64,000 nucleotides of DNA from Ariolimax columbianus. Its lineage: Eukaryota > Mollusca > Gastropoda > Stylommatophora > Arionidae. The stretch covers positions 35,488,953 through 35,552,952 of the forward strand of contig JAVGWX010000007.1 in assembly GCA_036924085.1 (NCBI GenBank), in the 5' to 3' direction. Below are positions 54,560 through 64,000 of the stretch, in pieces (the stretch's first letter is position 1; each line of letters opens with the position of its first letter). The translations under genes and the position numbers were made by a program. The notes beneath the pieces were generated by a model, which did no database searches, was not told where the DNA came from, and saw nothing but the letters and a program-made list of their open reading frames with translations.

Positions 54560-54735
54560 TCGGACCTAGGTCTCTCTGTAGGCTATCTGGCCATCGTATG
54601 GGTGAGCGGCCGCATGGTCGTGTATAATCATATGGCCACCAATACGTCGTTCAGAGTGTCCATCTGTTATCTGGCATGCATATCAAGTGGCCAGCCCAGT
54701 GGTATTTGCGAGACAACTCAGCCTCGAAATAGAGT
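54560..54735 (-). mobile_element. Short LINE C-terminal relic
   Basis: The region with ggccaccaatacgtcgttc and gttatctggcatgc parallels 52730-52820 (same LINE group, minus strand). Heavily worn. Confidence 0.45.
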
Positions 54736-54759
54736 GCGTTCTCTTATTTCTCTTATGTA

Positions 54760-55015
54760 TTCTAGCTCTTAACAAACCACCTAGGGGAACGTACAAAATA
54801 TCTTGGGTAGATTTTGAATACGCTTTTCGATTTCCAACTGCCAAGGAATTTTTAACGTGCTCGACACTGAACATGGGAGTTCGATCTCACTAGCAAAAGA
54901 TCAGGGGAATTTTTACCAGTAGATCCACGTAAAAAAAAAATATCCTGGTCTCCACCGTGATTCGAACACACGACCTCCGGCACCCGAGGCGGACACCTTA
55001 TCTGAAGACCAATGA
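54760..55015 (-). mobile_element. tRNA-derived SINE family L, minus strand
   Basis: On the minus strand it starts ggtcttcagataaggtgtcc, with B box gtgttcgaatcacgg, and the body shared with 10404 and 44030. The best-preserved promoter of the three copies. Confidence 0.8.
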
Positions 55016-56560
55016 AGTCCACTGCCTCTGGGTGTGGCCATGGCCCTATTCTCGTCTTTGTCGCACACGTCCTCGTGTAATTTCTTGCCACTTGCACCAC
55101 AAACTGTGAAACTACATATCTCTACATATGTATCGTCATTACGCGAACTGTAATTATAATTGTAAGTTTTATTTTGCTCTCTGTAATTGTGTGCATAGTC
55201 AGTGCCAGGTGTCCTACATTTCAAGCGTGTTACTGTTCATTCCATGCTCGATCGATATCGTCTCGTCTAGCTAGGAACATTGAGGATATACTTTCAGATT
55301 TCAAAGGCTTCATATGCACATGCAGTTACAATGCAGTTGACCTTCCATATAAAATATGTTTTAGTAAGTCCACGTAGAGCAGGTTAATTGCCCTTGCTGT
55401 GCGTATGTTGCGTGGCAATTTGTTGGCATGTGTCCGTCACCTTCGGTTTATGGCTTGCTGTTCGGATAGATGTTTGTTCCATTGGTAGGTGGTTAGCACA
55501 TGTCTGTTTTAAGTTTTAAATACGGAAACACTGGTTTGACGAGAAGGGACACTCATGCAGTCAATTCACAGCGATGTGTAAGAATTTTATATCACTGATC
55601 ATGTCAATGTTTGAGACTCAACGTGTGAACATTTCTCCTCTACACTGTTCTTAATCATTTACAATATGCTTAAGTGATATCGAATGGGCAACAAATAATA
55701 CATGTATGTTTTAAAATGATTTTGTTACTAACTACTTCTAAGAATATTTTTTTCTCATTTGCTACTTTAATAAGCTTGATCGATTCAATATTTTGGCAGC
55801 AACAGTTTTGTTGCCTTTGCTCTAGGCAATTACTAAGTGGCTTAACTAACTTTACGTGTCTGTTAACTGGTTATGTGGTTTGTACTTGTTCGTAAGTCAT
55901 ACCAGAAACAAACAAATGTGTTCTGTTCGTGCTTTAGGGACAGCAACTCCAGCACAGTAACAACTTGCGGCCTGCCAGATAATTTGTCATGTGACTCGCC
56001 GGAAAGTCAAGATTGGGATTATTTGTCTATAATTTTTAACATATATATATATATATTTCAATACAACTTTCGTAATGGTAAATCTTTTGTGTATTCATGT
56101 GCGTGCTCGCGCTGCCCGCAAAGATTTAGTGTATTTCCCGCCCATGTTTTCACTTGTTCGGTTCTTTCAATTTTCCAGTTGGCAAATTTTCTTTAGAATT
56201 TAAGACCTTTGAGTCGTGCTGTAATACCAGTTTGCCTATTTAAACCAATAGAATCGGTTCCCTTTAGAACCTTTAGTATGGACGGCAATAAACAATAGAG
56301 GGATGTGTGTGTAATACTAACCGCTTCATTCAAGTAACTGCACGTTTCTTGTACTCTGTTACTGGAGGAATGTTAATACCTTAGCCCTGAATGTTGGAAT
56401 AACAGTCTTGCCACCGGATTAACGTAGCAGGGGACGACAGAGTGGGGCTGATGCAGCGACAATTTTTTTCAAATTTAGTCTGTTTATTCAACCGCTATTC
56501 TGTCTATTCAAGTTATAGCATCAGGACCAATCGAAAACAAAATTCTAGAAAGTGAAGGCT
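55016..56560. other. Sequence without recognised elements, one possible exon at 55938
   Basis: No transposon seen. At 55931-55937 gctttag precedes sequence of coding-like composition; see findings. A short (TA)n run is at 56040-56057. Confidence 0.4.
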
Positions 56561-56589
56561 TTCATCGCATCTCTTAGCACAAGTGTGAT

Positions 56590-56950
56590 TTTGTCGATAC
56601 CTTCGCTTGCGATTGGCAACTATTATTAACCTGTTTCATTAAGTTTAGGTTCTGGTTGTTGACATCAGTATTCGCTGCCAGATGTTATAGTTTATAGTTA
56701 GTTGCCCATCTCAAGCGATGATGGCGACATCACCAGATGGCTTTGTCTTGTTGATGTCACTTGAGCTGCATTTTTATTATAGTGGGGAAAAAAACTGCGT
56801 TGGTAATCAACCTCACTTCTGGTCCAGAGCTATATTGGATCAGTGGCAAGACATGAGTCAAGACTGGAAGTAACTCATAATACAGGCACTTCTTTGAGAC
56901 CAGGGGTCGCGTGAAACTTGTGGGATAATATTAATTTAGCAGCACAGCCT
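56590..56950. repeat. Interspersed repeat shared with 15430-15720
   Basis: The segment with gcccatctcaagcgatgatg, ggctttgtcttgttgatgt, attggatcagtggcaagac and gagaccaggggtcgcgtg follows the order of 15470-15715. The short block at 56600-56635 (cttcgcttgcgattggcaac) is its inverted end. Confidence 0.65.
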
Positions 56951-57033
56951 CTCTATCACATTTAGCTAGAAACGCTCGATTTTCTAGCCCACTGTGTGAA
57001 GTGTGGTTTGATCAATCAAAGTCTTTGTCCTTA

Positions 57034-57261
57034 CTAATTGGTGTCGATTAGCCATAGTGCTGCCAGTTGGTCATCTGCAGGTCTGTAATGGCAAGACGAC
57101 TTTAACGGAATGTCCACCATGTACGAGAACATACGTTCATATCCACGTTTTGTAAAAGGGTAGTTCTGAAATCCCGAATGCAACCTTCCAAGCAGTGCCC
57201 AATGAAGAATGTGCAACCTCATCATGGAAAACAAGATGACTACCACAGGCTTCAGAAGCAA
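57034..57261 (-). other. Unassigned 75-codon open frame
   Basis: The minus strand reads MLLKPVVVILFSMM, then QNYPFTKRGYERMFSYMVD and DDQLAALWLIDTN. The composition is protein-like rather than simple AT translation. I cannot assign a family; a transposon relic is the most likely source. Confidence 0.3.
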
Positions 57262-57374
57262 ATGGTAATATCATCAGCATTAAACAAAGAGACACATATG
57301 GGATATTTACTTATTTACATAAACAAGAAATGATAAGATCCTCGACATTAAACAAATAGACGCATATTACAGTA

Positions 57375-57590
57375 TAATGTTGTATAATCAAAGTGCAAGA
57401 CAAAGAGAAATTAGACATATTACAGTAGAGTGTTGTATAGTCAAAGTGCAAAACAAAGAGACACATATAAGACATATTACAGCAGAATGTTGTAAAGTCA
57501 AAGTGCAAAACAAAGAGGTACATGTAGTCAAAATACAAAACAAAGAGACACATATTAAACATATTACCGTTCATGGTTGTTAAGTCAAAA
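57375..57590. repeat. Degenerate tandem repeat, about 60-bp units
   Basis: Three to four units with caaagtgcaaaacaaagaga, cacatattacag and gttgta(t/a)agt. Unequal lengths. Confidence 0.8.
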
Positions 57591-57599
57591 ACAACTAAA

Positions 57600-59790
57600 C
57601 CTACATTTTTATGTAAAAGCATTCATCTTGGACAACAGACAATACAAATATGAGATAACACCACATTTAAGAAAAGATGAAGGCATGGAAAGGTGCTTAT
57701 CTGGATACAACATGACTCGTCAGCAGTCAGAACGCATGAGGACTTCTCAGTTGATATACAGAAGTGGCAAGACCAGGAAAATGTTGATTCTGTGCGGCGA
57801 GGACAACCCATGCTGGAGATTAGTTTGCTTTCATGCTCGAAACTACATCGATCATCAGATGCTCATGCTCATTGATATGTTACAAGAAGCGCACATGCAA
57901 TTCCAGACGTCTCCATAATGTACATCATGCCATACTGGTGACATATGTCATTTCACTGCCTATGTTAAAACATATAACTTAACTGAGACGACACCATTTA
58001 TATCTGCTTTTATTCAACTTGACATGGTCATTGTCCGCATGCATTAACTCCTATTTCTCCCAACTTCCCCATAATCTTAGAGAGCATAAATTCTGTACAC
58101 AGCTTCTACTAGTGTGACCTGTGAACTAAAAGCTTTTTATCGAAAAACATGGTGTCTTTATATTTCCTTTGTTCAGTCACATTCACTAAGACTAAGCATG
58201 TGACCATGTTTCGAATGAATCCCGAATGAATTTCCGGCTATTTGCTACCGAGCTCGCCACTGAATTCTTCGTCACAGCATGAGGGATGATTATCAAATCG
58301 CCGACAACAGCATCGCTCTCATAAAAAGCAAAGAATGTTCTTTTTAGAAATATGCTTTATTGATCAAATAGTTCATTTCTTGACAGACGGATCTCATCTT
58401 CAGGTGTTCTTAAAATTGTGAAAGTTTAAATCAGTGAAACAAGAAAGTGGAAAATGTCTCTTTCTTTACGCTCAAAATTACTTTATTCGTCCCAAAATTG
58501 CATTATTTCGTCCCAAAATTTCATATACATAAAGTTTGCCACCCAAATAAAAGATTATTTAATCAATAAACTTAAAAACATCAATAAATTTGTAAAAACA
58601 TTTAAATGCCAATTCACAAAAGAAACACTAAAATAAAACAATTACACTTCTGTAGTCCCAAAGAAAAAAAAAACAACAAAGTATAAAATAATACATTGTA
58701 CCTACAAACTTTTTATTTAAAAAAATCTTTTGGAAATTAACTTGTTTAGTTTTAAAAAATGCAGCTCGAACCGGTAAATTGTCCCCCTATGTAGAACATT
58801 CCTAGAATTCTTAATAGACATGCAGGTCGTATTAAAACGTTGAACCGTTTTTGCGCCGTCATCATCTATGGCAAAGTGCCACTTTTGCTCACATGTTTTT
58901 ATTGCAAGATGTATATTATTTCCACTGTTGAGCTTGGGCACAGCCTACTGTAGAAACAGTCCTTCTGACTCATGGAGAAACCTCTTTGAAAAGTCACATT
59001 CCAAGGCTAACTAAATGACGGATCTTTCATGTGTCAACGATCAATGCAACTATAATAGCGTGTTCAGGAAACAAAGATGGATATGCAAAATTTTGTGAAA
59101 GAATCACTATCAGCAGTGATTTGTTGTGTTTTGTACTGTGAATATGTTTCATTTCTCTGTGTGGAGCATGGATTGATTATAAACCGTGACACAATATGAG
59201 TACCGTCATTTAGTCTGTGGTGGAATGTGACGTTACAAGGGATTTTCCCAGTCATGGTTCGGGTGTGTGTTTGCGTGTGTGTGTCTAAAGTTTATATTTC
59301 ATAGCCAGTGTTATGGTATGTGTAAACACAAGTGTACAGTTTATGCGTGCTTTATAAAAATTAGCTTTGTTTGACATATAATGTTTTTTTTCTTCAAGAA
59401 TATTTTGTATTGCTTTATATATGCTTTATAGATGAACGGAGTTTGCTCATTTATGCATTTATAGATAGAAAACCAATTAGTAGCTGGCTGATGCTTACTT
59501 AGAAGACGTTTTGTGTAGTTATAACTGTGTCAATAAACAGTTTGTTGCCCATGTTTGTGACGAGCCATGCCAACTCATACCATACAAATGTTTGTTCAGC
59601 ATTATACATTTTTGGACGTGTGTCATTCACTAGCCTTTTCTTAACAAGAAAAGGGATGTGCATATTTTAAAATATGCATTTTATATACCTCTTTAGCTAC
59701 AGCTTTATATTGGCAATATGCCTTCATCTCTGCCTAACAACCCACTCCAACCCAACGCCACTAGGACCTCAACATCTAAAATGGCATCAT
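57600..59790. other. Sequence without recognised elements
   Basis: AT-rich. Open frames at 57577-57918 and 58454-58636 lack motifs. Nothing further seen. Confidence 0.45.
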
Positions 59791-59794
59791 TGTC

Positions 59795-59898
59795 ATTATT
59801 GTTGACAGTATAGTAGACTAGACCAAACCAGTTAGTTCAGGAATTGATTATCGACAATAGAGGAGACTAGTCCTGAAGTTGATTATTGACAGTGAGAA
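59795..59898. repeat. Short copy of the 63420-63840 minisatellite
   Basis: Three imperfect units with gattattgacagt and gtagactagaccaaa or gagactagtcctgaag, the same motif as the array 3.6 kb downstream. Confidence 0.75.
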
Positions 59899-60365
59899 AT
59901 GTCTACCAACCCGAGACAGCAGGCTCGTGACTTACCCATTCCTGGTACGGTGTGGTTGCGACCAAAAATAGCAATGAAATTCATCCAATCGTGGGTAAAC
60001 GGAGTGATGAGCTTTGACTTTCTTAAAGCAGGCAAAATATCTCACAGTTCATCATCAAAATCGGGGCGCAAAATTGGAAAAGTTCATTCGAGAAAAGATT
60101 GCTGTAAGGTTTGATCAGTCAGGCTTAGATAGGATACAAAGCGGGACAGGGGTGGAGCTGCTAGAGCTCAGAATGTATTTTTAATTTGACCGCACCAATT
60201 ATACGGCGACTATTCCTTTCCTTTCTTTAACAGTCAAACCAGAATCGGTACAAACCAGTGGAAGCCATCTGTCGGATGAGTGAGATTGAGACATGAACGT
60301 GTTGAAAGTGTCATTACCAGGTCGTGGACATTGGTAGTAATAGCAAATATCTCATCGAGATTCGA

Positions 60366-60735
60366 AGATGCTGAAGAAGCGCATGAGCTGCAGCTGTTAG
60401 CGACCCATAGCTGACTGATAGCGTCAGGGCCTGCGAACCAGAACTGCTAGAGCCTTCTACAATTCCACGCGCTCATCCTGGATAACGAGCTGCAACAAAG
60501 TAGACTGGCTAAGGAGAAGGAATCGAGGAGGAAAGGCTAACCCGGTACTAAAGAAATGCCTGCTGAAGTCATATGTGTTGGAGCGAAATGGGCAAATTTC
60601 GCAGTCAAGCTGTAAACTAGGACACAACACATTCCGTTCTCTGGACTTCATTCTGCTACTTGCAAAGCCCTTGTCAGGGCTTGGTAGTGGAGATTGGGAA
60701 CGAACCAAGCCAAGCCAAGCTATTATTGAGATTCA
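60366..60735 (+). mobile_element. SINE-like family S, full-length copy
   Basis: Head gatgctgaagaagcgcatg, body with ctggctaaggagaagga and gtcagggcttggtagtgg. The tail has changed to gaacgaaccaagccaagcc instead of the GAA run. No clear target duplication. Confidence 0.85.
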
Positions 60736-60859
60736 GCATAATTATCGTTTACCCATCTGGTTCCCTTCGGAACATAAAGTCTCAACTGATGCTCACCATC
60801 TGTTCCTATTCTGTGCCATCTTGTTTAGCTCTGCCGACGAGACCCCGATTTAATTTATT

Positions 60860-61180
60860 TTCTCTTTGGCCCTTCTTTACCACTTGTCTCTTGACCTTTC
60901 GATTCATCTCTTTCCATGTGGTGTATCTCTCGTTATACTGTCAGTTTTCTTTTGGAGAATGTGTCCTATCCAGTTGTATTTTCTGTCCCCAATTAGATTG
61001 TGTATTTTTTGTTGTCATGCTCCTTTCCTCATACCTGTGTGTGCCATTACCTCTGGCTATCTAACACAAAGCATGTGACGTAGACACAAGTTAGCGAAGG
61101 TCTGCAGTCTGGATGGGATGCCATATCTCAGAGCCACATAGCAGGTCTGACTTTACTTTTCTTTAAACAGCCACATTTTG
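60860..61180 (-). mobile_element. LINE C-terminal relic
   Basis: The minus strand reads MENKMWLFK, SQTCYVALRYGIPSRLQTF, then GDRKYNWIGHILQKK, the RT C-terminal region of a LINE. Confidence 0.65.
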
Positions 61181-61329
61181 TTCTCCATGTTGCTAAGTTC
61201 CATATTGGGGGCGGAGAGAGTTTATTGCAAATGTATTATTGCAAATTCTGGCATTAACATCTTGGTCTGGGGCGGGCGCACGGCATGCAAGTCCTTATAG
61301 TCGAAATGTTATAGAAATGTCATCTGAAT

Positions 61330-61620
61330 ACCATGGACAGATAAAAAGAATAGTGCAGACATTTGACAAGAGTTGGACATAGAAGACAACTGGTTCATAA
61401 ATTCCATCATGAACGTAAAATGTACATGCTTTTGTCATATCAAAAAACTACAACGGTCTTGAGAGAGCAGTAATGGAGGCATGGTGCCGGGCAAGAGAGG
61501 CAGAGTTAGACCAAGAAGATGATGGTACCAATATGTCAAGGAATGCTTGACCATGACTCTGGAGCAGGCTGGAGATTTGGCAAGAGTTTGAGTTTCCTTC
61601 ATACTTGATGGAAGTGATGC
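61330..61620 (+). mobile_element. LINE 3' relic
   Basis: The plus strand has a worn basic end (GLERAVMEAWCRARE, TMTLEQAGDLARV with frame changes). Fits the last 60-70 residues of a LINE protein. Confidence 0.5.
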
Positions 61621-61959
61621 TCTGTAATGGATATGTTACATGCTGATCCTTCTCTCTCCTATCTGACTCTATCTGCACTCAGCAATTCACTCCTTATTCT
61701 GTCTACTTGTCATTCCAAGAACCTCTTCAAACATGTTCCGAATTGTTTCCCAGCACTCGTACTAGTGGTTGTCTATAGCCTAGTTTGTGAGGTTGCCAGG
61801 GGCCTCAAGTTGCTCCCCAGATCTAGTTTTAACCCAGCCTGTTTGTCTTTACTCGACAGGTTTCAGGCGATGTATATGTAGCCAGTTGTAACTGCCTCAT
61901 CTCTAAAAGTCAGTTTTATTGCCAAAGTTGCCAAGAGCAGGGTTTGATCTGCCCCTCTC

Positions 61960-62720
61960 ACCATTATCAACTAATTGCAATCAGCGTTTCCATTTCCATC
62001 TACCGTAAAATGGTCAATTTGGTTTTCAGCTGACCTTGTGAACACCAGCTGACTTTGTGTACACCAGCTGACCTTGTAAACACCAGCTGACCTATTGAAC
62101 ACTTCTGTGTGCGAAGATATGCCTCCCATTACCAGGTTCATTGAAGTCACAGAAGTTGACAACACCCTCCCCATTTTCATTTCTGTGTCCCATGCTATTT
62201 TTGCCCACAATGAATTCGTAATTGCTGCTTTCTGTTTCAACCTATGCTTTCAAATCCCCCATGACTATCTTGATATCCCTCCTCGCAGCATTGTATAGAA
62301 TTTCTTGGAGCATATCAGCTAATTCTTGATTGCCATCCTCATCAGGATTGTGTGGTGTCGCGTAGCACAGTATGATTATTGAATTTCTTGGTTTTTTTGT
62401 GGGAAATCTTAGTGTAATATTGGTTCCTATTTGATCAATGCCTTCATTACTTTTGTTGGCAACATGAAGTGGATGTGCATGGATTTTCTCATGTATCCTG
62501 AATATATGATGATTTCTCCAGTGCTTAGTGTGAGATATCCTTCGCTGTTCTATTTGACATATCATTCCATTTCTTTGGCAATTTCGGCTGTCTTTCCCAT
62601 TCCTTACACGTTTATAATGTTCCTTGACCCATCTTGATCCTTGCCTTCATCATCAGAAGATTTGTCAGCAATCTGATTTCCATTAGTTGGCTTTCATCAG
62701 ATCACATCCTATACCACGGT
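61960..62720 (-). mobile_element. RTE-like LINE endonuclease relic
   Basis: On the minus strand LRFPTKKPRNSIIILCYATP, then RRDIKIVMGDL (the GDLN box, here GDLKA), then in another frame FNEPGNGRHI and ENQIDHFTVD. Endonuclease of the same group as at 9-2060. A small tandem expansion (62029-62100) interrupts it. Confidence 0.75.
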
Positions 62721-63089
62721 GTTGAGGGATCCTCCAGAATCCGCTCAGTAGTTCTGGTATCTTGAACATATGTTGTGGTTTTGGTAAGGTTGTTAGCCAC
62801 AACGCAAACTTCCAAACCTGGGTAGTGATTGTGCATGTTAAGTCAGGCCTCTCCTCTGGTGGTCTGTGCGACCTGGTCGAACCTGCCAGAAGCACAAAGC
62901 TCCAGCCGACATAGATCCCAGGATCATTCAAGCACTCAAGCCTACACACTATCTCAAGGCAGGGAGTGCACATGCTACAGGATATTAAATCTAAACTGTA
63001 TTATGTGTTTGCACACAGCCGGTCAATATATCCGTCGTCTGTTTGCGCAGTGATCGCCCCTCGAAGAACTAGCCTTGACACCCTAGTGT

Positions 63090-63190
63090 AATGCTTACTT
63101 GGAGAACTTGGAATCCTGGTATCTAAACAGGCATGTTAATGTATGTTGCCAGGTAACTGAATGCTTTGGTTATCCATATTATATTGGACC
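63090..63190 (-). repeat. Single arm of the 52429-type MITE
   Basis: Read on the minus strand it has aaccaaagcattcagttacc and tggcaacatacattaacatg, like 44320-44380. The partner end is not seen. Confidence 0.5.
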
Positions 63191-63419
63191 TCTGTTAAAT
63201 AAAATAGGGCCAGTGTTTCATTCTTGGAAGATTATCACTGGTAACTGGGAGGGTTGTGCATGGGACTAGCAACTGTCCAAAAATATTGCTACTGAAATCA
63301 CACTGCAAACAAATGAAATCAGAACTCCCTAGTAGTTGGTTAGGGTAGATTCAATGCAGTGCTGTTCTTGTACTCTGCGATCTGGAGTGACATGTAAATG
63401 ATTAATAGTCTACACAAGT

Positions 63420-63840
63420 CCAGAAATTGATTACCATATTGACTAAAGTTTATACTATTTACTGGCATTGATTATGGACAATATAACATAATCCAAAAAT
63501 GTATTATTGACAATAAAATAATCTTGTCCAACAATTGATTATTCACAGTATAGTAGATTCGTCCAAAAATGTATTATTGACAATAGAGTAGATTAGTCCG
63601 CCGAAAATTATTATCAGTAGAGTAGGTTAGTCCAAAAATTTATTACTGACAGTAGAGTAGATTAGTCCGACAATTAATTAATTATTGCCAGAAGAGTAGA
63701 TTAGTCCAAAAGTTGATTATTGCCAGTAGAGTAGATTAGTCCAAAAGTTGATTATTGGTAGTAGATTAGTCCCAAGTTGATTATTGGCAGTAGATTAATC
63801 CTAAAGTTGATTATTGACAGTAGAGTAGATTAGTTTCTTA
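63420..63840. repeat. 33-36-bp minisatellite, about 11 copies
   Basis: Units contain gacagtagagtagattagtc and caaaagttgattattg, with indels. Units at the left end are more worn. A second, shorter locus is at 59795-59898. Confidence 0.93.
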
Positions 63841-64000
63841 CATAGCCTACTGTGGGGCGTGACCGAGTACCTGTTGGTATAACTGGGCGGGAAAATTGGG
63901 CTCATTAGCCTTGGTTGGCAGCCAATCTAAGAAAACATAAACTCTGATTTTAAGCCCGGGTAGACGAAGCTCGTTAGCCTGTTCAGACAGTTCGCCTAGG

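Noticed and set aside
57693..57875. Spectrin-like looking stretch (FSVDIQKWQDQENVDSV)
   Set aside because: No convincing acceptor and donor in phase 0, the frame is short, and the other frame is equally open; possibly an exon relic, but not supportable.

Overview
This is nuclear DNA from an animal. It has long AT-rich introns with GT-AG splice sites, 5'-truncated LINEs, tRNA-derived SINEs, MITEs and many minisatellites. The 18S rRNA V4 region and the mix of LINE families point to a mollusc, most likely a gastropod; the species is not determinable by reading.

The only host gene I can support runs on the + strand from 2488 to 42543. It is an internal segment of a giant spectrin-repeat protein, most likely a nesprin (SYNE type), which would link the nuclear envelope to the cytoskeleton. 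I find 18 exons (1080 codons). All start and end in phase 0, and together they give ten consecutive repeats of about 102-117 residues. The layout is regular: one exon carries helix B plus the start of helix C, and the next carries the end of helix C plus helix A of the following repeat. Two repeats (16153-16479 and 21217-21543) have the two exons fused. Neither end of the gene is in the window. After 42543 no exon is recognised for 21 kb, so this is a very long intron or the region beyond an alternative end.

Region by region: 1-2200 is a broken RTE-like LINE (minus strand). 2.5-13.3 kb holds six exons, with an array at 5411-6003 that carries nine copies of the exon-2 splice acceptor. 13.3-14.4 kb is a 45-bp minisatellite of about 24 copies. 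16-24.5 kb holds six exons separated by SINEs and a LINE nested in an older CR1-like relic. 24.4-25.5 kb is an array that duplicates the exon-12 splice donor in frame, and 25.9-27 kb is an array before exon 13. 28.8-29.6 kb is an array with a duplicate of the exon-14 donor at its start. 29.9-35.3 kb holds two TTAA-flanked elements, one of which contains a fairly well preserved LINE with a 14-bp target-site duplication. 35.7-39.3 kb is an unusual 3.6-kb insertion on the minus strand: pre-rRNA 5' ETS, the first two thirds of 18S, repeated and scrambled 18S/28S modules, and a (GAA)n tail, all flanked by a 12-bp direct repeat. 40.4-42.5 kb holds the last three exons. 42.5-64 kb is a patchwork of SINEs, LINE relics, a fold-back mariner element and several minisatellites.

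The most interesting signals are the rRNA-headed retro-insertion and the repeated birth of minisatellites at exon/intron boundaries. I see no bacterial-type system, CRISPR array or operon.
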